This document shows, in pieces, positions 25,898 to 34,116 of a stretch of DNA of 64,000 nucleotides (its first letter is position 1; each line of letters opens with the position of its first letter). This DNA comes from Pseudomonas veronii (GTDB lineage: Bacteria; Pseudomonadota; Gammaproteobacteria; Pseudomonadales; Pseudomonadaceae), in NCBI RefSeq assembly GCF_001439695.1, contig NZ_JYLL01000012.1:110938-174937 (forward strand), written 5' to 3'. The position numbers were made by a program, and so were the translations under genes. Under the pieces are notes generated by a model that saw only the letters and a list, made by a program, of their open reading frames with translations, ran no database searches and had not been told where the DNA came from.

Positions 25898-26539
25898 TCA
25901 CTCCGCGGTTTCTGCGCCCTTGTCGGCCAATTCCATCCAGTCGGCCAGCACGGTGTAGGCTTCTTCCAGGCCCAGGCGCTTTGGCGCCGAGAACAGCTGG
26001 ATGGTGATGGTGTCACCCCAACCTTTGCGGATTTCCGCCTGCACCTTCAACAGCGTGTTCTTGGCGGCGCCATAGGTCAGTTTGTCGGCTTTGGTCAGCA
26101 GGATATGCATCGGCATGCCGCTGGCGACTGCCCAGTCGAGCATCAGCAGGTCGAAGTCGGTCATTGGATGACGGATGTCCATCATCAGAATCAAACCCTT
26201 CAAACTCTCCCGGCCACCCAGGTAAGCCTCGAGGTGACGCTGCCAGTGCAGCTTCAGCGGGATAGGTACTTTTGCATAACCGTAGCCCGGAAGGTCGACC
26301 AGACGTCGATCATCGTCTAGCTTGAAGAAGTTGAGCAACTGCGTGCGGCCCGGGGTTTTCGAGGTGCGCGCCAGGCTGGCATGGGTCAAGGTGTTCAGGG
26401 CGCTGGATTTGCCCGCGTTGGAACGGCCGGCAAAGGCGACTTCAAAGCCCTCGTCATCGGGGCATTGGTCCACTTTGGCGGCGCTGAGCATGAAGGTGGA
26501 CTGTTGGCACAGGCCGAGGATGGGGTTCTTGAGTTGCAT
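25898..26539 (-). CDS. engB: Ribosome biogenesis GTP-binding protein EngB (YsxC/YihA)
   Basis: A 213-aa small GTPase needed for large-subunit assembly. G1 is GRSNAGKSS, G3 is DLPGYGYA and G4 is TKADK. The ATG at 26539 (MQLKNPILGLC) matches the family N-terminus; the frame runs open to 26665 but that part is not conserved-looking. It converges on the ersA terminator, leaving 13 bases between the T run and its stop. Confidence 0.95.
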   Translation of the reverse strand: MQLKNPILGLCQQSTFMLSAAKVDQCPDDEGFEVAFAGRSNAGKSSALNTLTHASLARTSKTPGRTQLLNFFKLDDDRRLVDLPGYGYAKVPIPLKLHWQRHLEAYLGGRESLKGLILMMDIRHPMTDFDLLMLDWAVASGMPMHILLTKADKLTYGAAKNTLLKVQAEIRKGWGDTITIQLFSAPKRLGLEEAYTVLADWMELADKGAETAE

Positions 26540-26589
26540 GAGATTTCCGATATGGGCGGTGCCGAAAAAGGGTGCGGCAAGCGGTGTCG

Positions 26590-26618
26590 TTTCCGTTTCA
26601 GTAGCGCCAGTATATAAT
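26590..26618 (+). promoter_or_regulatory. Candidate promoter for the cytochrome c5 gene
   Basis: A perfect TATAAT at 26613-26618 has a weak TTTCCG -35 at 26590-26595, 17 bases away. The implied leader of about 105 bases contains a stem-loop with GGGAGCG (26666-26672) paired to CGCTCCC (26704-26710) and a nested TTGCG/CGCAA stem. Confidence 0.5.
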
Positions 26619-26731
26619 GCCGCAGATTTTGTGTGTGCTTTGTCCCAGCGAAGGATGAAGTTCACGGGAGCGATAGACCTTTATTGCGCATTAGAACGCA
26701 AAACGCTCCCAAACCCTGAAAAGGTCGATGT

Positions 26732-27031
26732 ATGACCAGATGGTTGCTTGCTGTCGGTGTCTTGATGCCGCTTTACGGCGCTCAGGCTACACAGGAACCG
26801 GAAGCGGTGTACAACCGAGTTTGCGTGGCTTGCCATGCCGGCCAACTGCCGAACGCCCCGAAGCGGGGTGACCAGGCAGCCTGGGCGCCCAGACTGGCGC
26901 AAGGCATGGACACGCTGGTGCAACACGTGACCCAGGGTTTCAAGGCAATGCCGCCGCGTGGTTTGTGCATGGACTGCAGTACCGAGGATTACCAGGCCAT
27001 CATTGAGTGGATGGTGAGTAAACCCGGTTAG
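26732..27031 (+). CDS. Cytochrome c5 family protein
   Basis: A 99-aa periplasmic c-type cytochrome. After a signal peptide (about 1-20) comes the single heme motif CVACH (about residues 30-34), with the distal methionine probably in KAMPPRG. A second CMDC pair near the C-terminus is the disulfide typical of cytochrome c5. It carries electrons in the periplasm, probably to oxidases. The AAAAGGTCG ribosome-binding site is moderate. Cytochrome c4 follows 37 bases downstream. Confidence 0.9.
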   Translation: MTRWLLAVGVLMPLYGAQATQEPEAVYNRVCVACHAGQLPNAPKRGDQAAWAPRLAQGMDTLVQHVTQGFKAMPPRGLCMDCSTEDYQAIIEWMVSKPG

Positions 27032-27068
27032 ATAACTCTTAAACCCTTAGCCGTAGTTGGATTAGCTG

Positions 27069-27674
27069 ATGAACAAACTGATCGTGAGTCTGCTGTTGAC
27101 CTTGGGCATCACCGGTGTTGCCCATGCTGCAGGCGACGCTGCTGCGGGTCAGGCGAAAGCCGCCGTGTGTGGTGCTTGCCATGGACCGGATGGTAATAGC
27201 CCGGCGCCGAACTTCCCTAAACTGGCCGGCCAGGGTGAGCGTTACCTGACCAAGCAGATGCACGACATCAAGGACGGCAAGCGCACGGTCCTGGAAATGA
27301 CCGGCTTGCTGACTAACCTCAGCGATCAGGACCTGGCCGATATCGCGGCCTATTTTTCCAGCCAGAAAGGCAGTGTGGGAGCTGCTGATCCGAAGCAAGT
27401 GGCCCGTGGCGAAGAACTGTTCCGTGGCGGCAACCTCGACAAAGGCATGCCTTCCTGCATCGGTTGCCACTCGCCTAACGGCGTGGGCAACGCCGCTGCG
27501 GGCTTCCCGCATGTGGGTGGCCAGCATGCGCAGTACGTCGCCAAGCAACTGACGGACTTCCGTGAAGGCAATCGCACCAACGACGGCGATACCAAAATCA
27601 TGCAGAGCATTGCCGCCAAGCTGAGCAACAAGGACATCGAAGCGGTTTCCCAATACATTCAGGGGCTGCACTGA
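27069..27674 (+). CDS. cc4: Diheme cytochrome c4
   Basis: A 201-aa periplasmic protein. The signal peptide ends in VAHA (residue 20). Two homologous cytochrome domains carry CGACH (about 35-39) and CIGCH (about 133-137). Cytochrome c4 carries electrons from the bc1 complex to oxidases including cbb3. A terminator follows at 27721. Confidence 0.94.
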   Translation: MNKLIVSLLLTLGITGVAHAAGDAAAGQAKAAVCGACHGPDGNSPAPNFPKLAGQGERYLTKQMHDIKDGKRTVLEMTGLLTNLSDQDLADIAAYFSSQKGSVGAADPKQVARGEELFRGGNLDKGMPSCIGCHSPNGVGNAAAGFPHVGGQHAQYVAKQLTDFREGNRTNDGDTKIMQSIAAKLSNKDIEAVSQYIQGLH

Positions 27675-27720
27675 TCGAGGGCTGCGTTAACGCTCGATTA
27701 ATCCGTTGATGCAAGCATAA

Positions 27721-27747
27721 AAAGGGTGGCCTAGGCCGCCCTTTTTT
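27721..27747 (+). terminator. Rho-independent terminator after cytochrome c4
   Basis: AAAGGGTGGCC pairs with GGCCGCCCTTT (one G-U pair) around a two-base loop and is followed by a T run ending at 27747. Confidence 0.85.
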
Positions 27748-27841
27748 GTGGCCGGTGCCGTTACACTAACGAACTCATGCCCGCGCAGACCTGTCACAAC
27801 AAAGGTCGCGTGAGGCGACTTTATTTGTCCAGGAGTAAAGC

Positions 27842-28477
27842 ATGCGTAATCTGATCCTCAGCGCCGCTCTCGTCACCGCCAGCCTCTTCGGCATGACCGC
27901 ACAAGCCGCCGATGTGCCGCTTGAAGCCGGTAAAACCTACGTGGAATTGGCCAACCCCGTGCCGGTTTCGGTGCCGGGCAAGATCGAAGTGGTGGAGCTG
28001 TTCTGGTACGGCTGCCCGCATTGCTACGCCTTCGAGCCAACCATCAACCCATGGGTTGAGAAACTGCCCAAGGACGTGAACTTCAAACGCATCCCTGCCA
28101 TGTTCGGCGGCCCATGGGATGCCCACGGCCAACTGTTCCTGACCCTGGAAGCCATGGGTGTCGAGCACAAGGTTCACAACGCTGTCTTCGAGGCGATCCA
28201 GAAACAAGGCAAGCGCCTGACCAAGCCTGAGGACATGGCTGACTTCGTCGCGACCCAAGGTGTCGACAAGGACAAGTTCCTGGCCACCTTCAATTCCTTC
28301 GCCATCAAGGGCCAGATCGAAGCCGCCAAGAAACTCGCCGTGGCTTATGGCGTGCAAGGCGTTCCGACCATGATCGTCAACGGCAAGTACCGTTTCGACC
28401 TGGGCACCACCGGCGGTCCTGAAGCGACCCTCAATGTGGCCGACCAGTTGATCGCCAAAGAACGCGCCGCCAAGTAA
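27842..28477 (+). CDS. dsbA: Thiol:disulfide interchange protein DsbA
   Basis: A 211-aa periplasmic oxidase that forms disulfides in exported proteins. The signal peptide ends in TAQA (about residue 21). The thioredoxin-fold active site is CPHC at residues 58-61, and the cis-proline loop is GVPTMIV. AGGAG lies eight bases upstream of the ATG. The next gene starts 10 bases after the stop. Confidence 0.96.
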   Translation: MRNLILSAALVTASLFGMTAQAADVPLEAGKTYVELANPVPVSVPGKIEVVELFWYGCPHCYAFEPTINPWVEKLPKDVNFKRIPAMFGGPWDAHGQLFLTLEAMGVEHKVHNAVFEAIQKQGKRLTKPEDMADFVATQGVDKDKFLATFNSFAIKGQIEAAKKLAVAYGVQGVPTMIVNGKYRFDLGTTGGPEATLNVADQLIAKERAAK

Positions 28478-28487
28478 GGGGCCTGCC

Positions 28488-29366
28488 ATGCGTCGCTGGG
28501 GTACCGAACGCGTTGTCGGTCTGCATGACCCGCAGGTCAACGAAGCTCACCTGGAATCCACGGGCCTGCCGGCGGACAGCCGCCTGCGGCTGCTCAGCTT
28601 CAATATCCAGGTGGGTATCAGTACCGAGAAGTACCGGCACTACCTCACCCGTGGCTGGCAGCACTTGCTGCCCCACAACGGGCGGGCCGGCAACCTGCAG
28701 AAGATCGGCGACCTTTTGGGCGACTTCGACCTGGTCGCCCTGCAGGAAGCCGACGGCGGCAGCATTCGCTCCGGCTACATCAACCAGGTGGAACACCTGG
28801 CCCAGTTGGGTGCATTTCCCTACTGGTATCAGCAACTCAATCGCAACCTCGGGCGTCTGGCGCAGCACAGCAACGGCGTGCTCAGCCGCCTGAAGCCATC
28901 GGCCATCGAAGATCACCCATTGCCGGGCCCCAAGGGTCGTGGCGCGATCCTCGTGCGTTTTGGCGAAGGTTCGGAAGCCCTGGTGGTGGTGATGATGCAC
29001 CTGGCGCTCGGGGGGCGGACCCGCAACCTGCAGTTGGCCTACGTGCGTGAGTTGATTGGCGGCTACAAGCATCAGGTGTTGATGGGTGACATGAACACCC
29101 ATGCCATCGACCTGCTGCAGAATTCCCCGTTGCGTGACCTTGGGTTGCTGGCGCCGCAAGTCGAAGCCACGTTCCCCAGCTGGCGCCCGCAACGCTGTCT
29201 TGACCACATCCTGCTCAGTCCGACCCTCACGCTTGAAAGTGTGCAGGTGCTGGCGCAGCCCATCTCCGATCACCTGCCGGTCGCGGTAGAGATTCGTCTG
29301 CCGGGTTCGCTCACGGTGGATGCATTGCCCGCGTTGAGCCCCGGCCCTCGCGGACCCCTTGCATGA
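28488..29366 (+). CDS. Endonuclease/exonuclease/phosphatase family protein
   Basis: A 292-aa protein of the DNase I-like metal-dependent phosphoesterase fold: LSFNIQVG near residue 36, ALQEADGG (metal Glu) near 85, LMGDMNTH near 200 and a final SDHLPVAVEI. I see no signal peptide. The substrate could be nucleic acid, an inositol phosphate or a lipid headgroup; sequence does not decide. It follows dsbA by 10 bases and overlaps the diguanylate cyclase start by four bases (ATGA), so the three genes are probably one transcript. Confidence 0.87.
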   Translation: MRRWGTERVVGLHDPQVNEAHLESTGLPADSRLRLLSFNIQVGISTEKYRHYLTRGWQHLLPHNGRAGNLQKIGDLLGDFDLVALQEADGGSIRSGYINQVEHLAQLGAFPYWYQQLNRNLGRLAQHSNGVLSRLKPSAIEDHPLPGPKGRGAILVRFGEGSEALVVVMMHLALGGRTRNLQLAYVRELIGGYKHQVLMGDMNTHAIDLLQNSPLRDLGLLAPQVEATFPSWRPQRCLDHILLSPTLTLESVQVLAQPISDHLPVAVEIRLPGSLTVDALPALSPGPRGPLA

Positions 29367-31450
29367 GCGACGAAGCCCAGCGCTGGAAAGAGAAATACCT
29401 TAAAAGCATCGATCAACAAGACAAACTCGAACGCCGCTGGGCCGCCCGCCTCGACCTGCTGCGCCGAGGCTTGGTGCGCAGTACGTTGGCCGCTGAAGGC
29501 ACCGACCGCGCGGTCGATCAATGCATGAAGGAAATGCGCGACGTGGTGCGCAGCGACGACATGGATGCCGCCCTCGCCGCATTGCTGCCGCGCCTGGAAA
29601 AAGCCGTACTGGATTCGGAGCAGCGTCGCGAAACCCGGATTGACCAGATGAGCGCCGCGCTCACGGCCCTGGTTGCGCAGTTGCAGAAACTGCCGCTGCC
29701 CCGCGAGGTGGCCCGCCCGTTGAAAACCTTCGCCAAGCAGCTGGATAGCCGCGTGGGCCAGGCGCGCGAGATCCCGCTGTTGCTCAGTGAGTTGAGCAAC
29801 CTGCAAGGGCAGGCGTTGAATAACCTGGAACCGGACGGCGAAACCCCACGCCCCGGTCCCGGCCTGCTGCAACGTCTGTTTGGCGCCAAGGAAGTTGCGA
29901 GTGAGGCGCCGACCGGCGAGCCCGCGCCGCCGCCTTCTGCGCCTTCTGCGCCCGTCGCCGCCGCCAGGCCGGTGCCCGAACCTGTCGCCGAGGCGGCACC
30001 GCCGCCCCAGTCCGACGAGTTGGCCCAGGCCCTGCGGGCGTTCGCGCCGTTGCCGCAAGGCTCGGCCCCGCCCCCGCCGGAACCGCCGGAACCGGTGGCG
30101 GCAGCCAAGGCGGCCACGGTGGCCGAGGTCGTGAGCCCGGTCGTCGCCCCCGAAGCCGCGCCCCAGCCCGTGCCGATCGCCCGGCCCGTCGAAGTGGCGG
30201 CGCCTGCCGCGCTTCCAGCAGCGGCGCCAGAACCTGGCGCCGAAAGCGCACTCGCCGCGCTTATCGAACCACCGCCGGTTCAGGTCGATGCACCGCAACA
30301 AACCGTCATCGGCAGCCTGTCACTGCCGCCGGTGCTGGACGCGCCGGACCCGGACGAGCTGCTGGCGGACGCAATCTACGCCCTGCCCGATTCGCCGGAG
30401 CCGTCCTACAGCTCCGTGGCCAAACACATTGAAGACACCTTGCTTGGCCTGCTGGAAGACCTGTCCCTGCCCGAGCGCCACCGGCCCCAGGCCGAAGCCA
30501 TGCGCGAGCGCCTGGCCCATGGTTTGAACTGGTACGAACTGCTGCCGATCCTCGATGACCTGGCCACGCTGATGCTGGCGATCACCGACAGCGGCCAGCA
30601 TGAGTTCGAGGCCTACCTCAAGCAGCTCAACGAACGCCTCGAAGCATTCCAGGGCCATCTGCAGACGGCCAGCGAAGGCTATGCCGACAGTCGCTCGGCC
30701 GCCCGTGAGCTGGACACGCAAATCCGCGAACAGGTCGACGGCCTGCAAAGCAGTGTGCAGGGCGCCGCCGACCTGGACAGCCTCAAGCAGGTATTGGAAA
30801 GCCACCTTGAAGGCCTGCTCGGCACCATGGACCAGCACCAGCAGCAGCGTGACCTGCGCGAGCAGGAAGTGGCGGAGCGCTTGAAAGGGCTCGCCGAACG
30901 CGTCGCCAATATGGAGCAGGAGGCCCAGGGTTATCGCGATCACCTCGAAGTACAGCGCCAGAAAGCGTTGGTCGATCCGCTTACCGGCTTGCCCAACCGT
31001 GCCGCGTGGAGCGAGCGCCTGGACCATGAGGTCAACCTCTGGCATCAGCGCGGCAACAGCCTGTCGCTGGCGATGCTGGACCTCGATCACTTCAAGCGTA
31101 TCAACGACGGTTACGGGCACCTGGCCGGGGACAAAGTGCTGAAAATCATCGCCAGCGTGCTGCGCAAGCGCCTGCGCCCCGGCGACTTCATTGCGCGCTT
31201 CGGCGGCGAAGAGTTTGTGTTGCTGATGCCCGACTCACCCCTGGCGAATGCCCTCGCCGCCGGCGAAGCGCTGCGTGCGGCGATTGAAGTCTGCCCGTTC
31301 CACTTCAAGGGCGAGCCGGTGACGATCACGGTGTCGATGGGCGTGGCGCAGTTCCAGCCCGGCGAGCGCAGCGACCTGGCGCTCAAGCGCGCCGACGAGG
31401 CGTTGTACCGGGCCAAGGCAGCGGGACGTAACCGGGTGCAGGCGGCCTAA
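29363..31450 (+). CDS. dgcH: Diguanylate cyclase with GGDEF domain (DgcH-like)
   Basis: A 695-aa protein that makes cyclic di-GMP. The N-terminal 150 residues are helical. A low-complexity Pro/Ala-rich linker follows at about 175-330. A second helical region (about 345-530) contains coiled-coil stretches, and the C-terminal GGDEF domain starts near 535. The active site GGEEF is at 614-618 and the inhibitory I-site RPGD at 605-608, so both catalysis and product feedback look intact. No membrane helix is seen. The name follows the P. aeruginosa PA5487 position. Start coupling comes from a four-base overlap with the upstream gene. Confidence 0.93.
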   Translation: MSDEAQRWKEKYLKSIDQQDKLERRWAARLDLLRRGLVRSTLAAEGTDRAVDQCMKEMRDVVRSDDMDAALAALLPRLEKAVLDSEQRRETRIDQMSAALTALVAQLQKLPLPREVARPLKTFAKQLDSRVGQAREIPLLLSELSNLQGQALNNLEPDGETPRPGPGLLQRLFGAKEVASEAPTGEPAPPPSAPSAPVAAARPVPEPVAEAAPPPQSDELAQALRAFAPLPQGSAPPPPEPPEPVAAAKAATVAEVVSPVVAPEAAPQPVPIARPVEVAAPAALPAAAPEPGAESALAALIEPPPVQVDAPQQTVIGSLSLPPVLDAPDPDELLADAIYALPDSPEPSYSSVAKHIEDTLLGLLEDLSLPERHRPQAEAMRERLAHGLNWYELLPILDDLATLMLAITDSGQHEFEAYLKQLNERLEAFQGHLQTASEGYADSRSAARELDTQIREQVDGLQSSVQGAADLDSLKQVLESHLEGLLGTMDQHQQQRDLREQEVAERLKGLAERVANMEQEAQGYRDHLEVQRQKALVDPLTGLPNRAAWSERLDHEVNLWHQRGNSLSLAMLDLDHFKRINDGYGHLAGDKVLKIIASVLRKRLRPGDFIARFGGEEFVLLMPDSPLANALAAGEALRAAIEVCPFHFKGEPVTITVSMGVAQFQPGERSDLALKRADEALYRAKAAGRNRVQAA

Positions 31451-31538
31451 AAGATGTTCCATTTTGTAATTTGACGTTCGGGCCACAAACGGTACGTTAC
31501 ACTGTTGCATTATCGTCTTCAGCGTAACGTTATCCGCC

Positions 31539-32315
31539 ATGAAATCCGTGTACTTCGCCTTTGTGTTCCTCCTGCTCAGCGGCTGCGCCAGCGGCCCGCG
31601 CCTGGATACCAGCCACCCTTCGGTCAACCATGACAACCGCGTGCAGTTCGTGGTCGTCCATTACACCTCGACCAACCTCGAACGCTCCCTGGCGCTGCTG
31701 ACCCATGGTCAGGTCAGCAGCCATTACCTGATCGGCGACGACGCTTCGGGCACCATCTACAAGCTGGTGGATGAAAGCCAGCGCGCCTGGCATGCCGGGG
31801 AAAGCGAGTGGATGGGCCGCACCTGGCTGAACTCCAGCTCCATCGGGATCGAGATCGTCAACCCAGGGTTCCGCGACACGCCGACGGGCCGCGTGTGGTA
31901 CCCGTATTCCGAAGCGCAGGTGAAATCCCTGGAGGTGTTGCTCAAGGACATCAGCACGCGCAACGGCATCGACCCCAGAAACATCATCGGTCACAGCGAC
32001 ATCGCGCCGCTGCGCAAGCTGGACCCGGGGCCGTTGTTCCCATGGAAGCGCCTGGCCGAGAAAGGCTTGGGCGTCTGGCCCGACGCGCAGGCGGTGGCAC
32101 GCTTCCAGGCGCAGTACGCCACGGAACTGCCGAGCATCACCTGGTTCCAGGAAGCGTTGGCGCACCTGGGCTACCAGACGCCGCAGACTGGTGAGCTGGA
32201 CGTCGCCACGCGCCATGTGCTCGCCGCGTTCCAGATGCACTTTCGCCCTGCGCTGTTCGATGGCACGCCGGATGCCGAGAGTGCCGCGATCCTGCGTGCC
32301 CTCGACCGGCGTTAA
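31539..32315 (+). CDS. ampDh2: N-acetylmuramoyl-L-alanine amidase, AmpD homologue lipoprotein
   Basis: A 258-aa lipoprotein. The lipobox is LLLSGC with Cys at about 16, and the second mature residue is Ala, so an outer-membrane location is likely. The zinc-amidase domain has His41 in VVHYT, a catalytic Glu in IGIEIVNPG and His/Asp in GHSDIAP...LDPGP. A C-terminal peptidoglycan-binding-like helical domain (about 180-255) follows. It cleaves muropeptides between MurNAc and L-Ala, limiting AmpC induction in P. aeruginosa. The stop lies three bases from the kinB stop on the other strand. Confidence 0.93.
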   Translation: MKSVYFAFVFLLLSGCASGPRLDTSHPSVNHDNRVQFVVVHYTSTNLERSLALLTHGQVSSHYLIGDDASGTIYKLVDESQRAWHAGESEWMGRTWLNSSSIGIEIVNPGFRDTPTGRVWYPYSEAQVKSLEVLLKDISTRNGIDPRNIIGHSDIAPLRKLDPGPLFPWKRLAEKGLGVWPDAQAVARFQAQYATELPSITWFQEALAHLGYQTPQTGELDVATRHVLAAFQMHFRPALFDGTPDAESAAILRALDRR

Positions 32316-32318
32316 TCG

Positions 32319-34106
32319 CTACAGCGGCAACGCCATGTAGAACTGCGTGCCCTGCCCCGGCCGCGAATACACGCCCATGCGGCCACCGTGCAGTTGCACG
32401 ATCTCCTTGCACAGCGCCAGCCCCAGGCCGGCGCCGCCTTTCTTGCGACCCACCTGCACGAAGGGTTCGAAGATGCGCCCTTGTTGGCCATAGGCGATAC
32501 CTTCGCCGTTGTCCTCGACGCTGATGATCACCCGCTCGCCATGGCGCCGTGCCTGCAGACGGATCTGCCCGCCCTCGGCGGTATGGCGCAGGGCGTTGCC
32601 CAACAGGTTGTCGAGCACGCGTTCCAGTTGCGCCTGGTCGGCATACAGCCGAGGCAGGTCGGGCTGGGCTTCTACCAGCAGTTCGATGTGTTGTGCATTC
32701 GCCGGCTCGGCAAAGCGCGCCCGTGCGTGCTCCAGCAGGTCGGTGACATCGCACGGGGCCAGGGTGAGTTTCTGCAGGCCGTTCTGGTAGCGCGAAAAGT
32801 TGAGCAAGTCGTTGATCAGTTGCATCAGGCGCTGCATTTCTTCATTGACCGTATCCAGCAGGTCCGCTTCACGGGACTCCGCAGGAAACTTCGCGCGTTC
32901 GCGGAACAAACCGAAGGCCATGTGCATACCGGTCACCGGCGTGCGCAGTTCGTGGGAGGCGCGCAACACGAACTCGCTGCGTACCCGTTCAAAGGCGCGC
33001 TGTTCGGTGACGTCATGCAGCACCATCACGGCACCGAGGATATGCCCCTGGGTGTGGCTCACCGGCGTCAGGCTGTAGGTCAGCAGGCGCAGTTCGCCCT
33101 CGACTTCCACTTCCAGGTCGTCCGGCGCGCGCTCCAGGCTGCCGCCACGCAGCACCAGTTGCAGCTGATCGTCCATTTCCGGGCGACCCAGCGCCTCGCC
33201 CAGGCCCTGGCCGAGACGTTCCTCGTCCCAGCCCAACTGGCGCTGTGCCACTGGGTTGAGGTGCTCCAGGCGGCCTTGCCGGTCAATCATCAACAGGCCG
33301 TCGTCGATACTGTCGAGTACCGCCTGCAGGCGCTGCTGGCCGGCGAGCAACTCATCGATATTGGTTGCCTGATGCTGGCGCAAGGCTTCGGCCATGATGC
33401 CGAAGCGCCGGGTCAGTTGGTTCATTTCCGCTGCCGAAGAAATGGGCAGGGTCACTTCAAAATCGCCTTGCCCGATCTTGTCGGCGGCCTTGGCCAGTGC
33501 TTCGATCGGCGCGCCAAACCGTCGGGCGATGCCATGGGCGGTAACAAAACCGATGATCAACACCGCGAGGCCAACCAACCCCAGCAGCCCGGCGATCAAC
33601 AAGGCGCGCTCGCGGGATTTATGTTCGCTGGCGCTGATGTTTTCCAAGGCCTGCTTGTGCTCGGCGATCAGGCCGTTACGCAGGACATTGAAGGTTTCGG
33701 TGATTTTCTCTTTGCTGCCGGGCGGTGGGGACGCTTGTTGAGACTCGTCAAAAGCCGCCAGGAAGCGCTGATAGTCGGCCCGGGCCCGGCTGAAACCGCC
33801 GCTGTTCCCGTCGCGCTGTTCATGCGCAATGCCTTGGTCGAGCAGCTCGAAGTAACGCTGTTCGGACGCTTGCAGCGCCTCGGGATTGGGGCGCTGTTCG
33901 AGCATCATCATCAACTGATCGCCCAGGCTCTGGCGCAGTTTGAGTCCCAGGTCGAGGGTGATGAAGTTGCTGCGGATCGACGACTCCTGGGTCTTGGCCA
34001 TCTGCATCACGCTGACCAGGCCCAGGATCAACCCCAGCAGGGCGACGGTGATCAGCGCTGAGATACTCAGGAATAACCGAGTGCGCAATGTCATCGCTAA
34101 CTTCAT
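32319..34106 (-). CDS. kinB: Sensor histidine kinase KinB
   Basis: A 595-aa inner-membrane kinase, partner of AlgB. First helix at about 10-30, periplasmic sensor to about 165, second helix about 168-190, HAMP, a PAS domain (about 270-370), then the kinase core. The phosphorylated histidine is His385 in SHELRTP; the N box is NLLGNAL and the G box DNGEGI. In P. aeruginosa KinB dephosphorylates AlgB and restrains alginate production and acute virulence. The ATG at 34106 lies 10 bases after the algB stop; another ATG at 34094 is possible. Confidence 0.95.
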   Translation of the reverse strand: MKLAMTLRTRLFLSISALITVALLGLILGLVSVMQMAKTQESSIRSNFITLDLGLKLRQSLGDQLMMMLEQRPNPEALQASEQRYFELLDQGIAHEQRDGNSGGFSRARADYQRFLAAFDESQQASPPPGSKEKITETFNVLRNGLIAEHKQALENISASEHKSRERALLIAGLLGLVGLAVLIIGFVTAHGIARRFGAPIEALAKAADKIGQGDFEVTLPISSAAEMNQLTRRFGIMAEALRQHQATNIDELLAGQQRLQAVLDSIDDGLLMIDRQGRLEHLNPVAQRQLGWDEERLGQGLGEALGRPEMDDQLQLVLRGGSLERAPDDLEVEVEGELRLLTYSLTPVSHTQGHILGAVMVLHDVTEQRAFERVRSEFVLRASHELRTPVTGMHMAFGLFRERAKFPAESREADLLDTVNEEMQRLMQLINDLLNFSRYQNGLQKLTLAPCDVTDLLEHARARFAEPANAQHIELLVEAQPDLPRLYADQAQLERVLDNLLGNALRHTAEGGQIRLQARRHGERVIISVEDNGEGIAYGQQGRIFEPFVQVGRKKGGAGLGLALCKEIVQLHGGRMGVYSRPGQGTQFYMALPL

Positions 34107-34116
34107 AGGGTGCCGC

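Noticed and set aside
32388..34061. A 557-codon plus-strand frame opposite kinB
   Set aside because: Shadow of kinB, which has all histidine kinase motifs on the minus strand.
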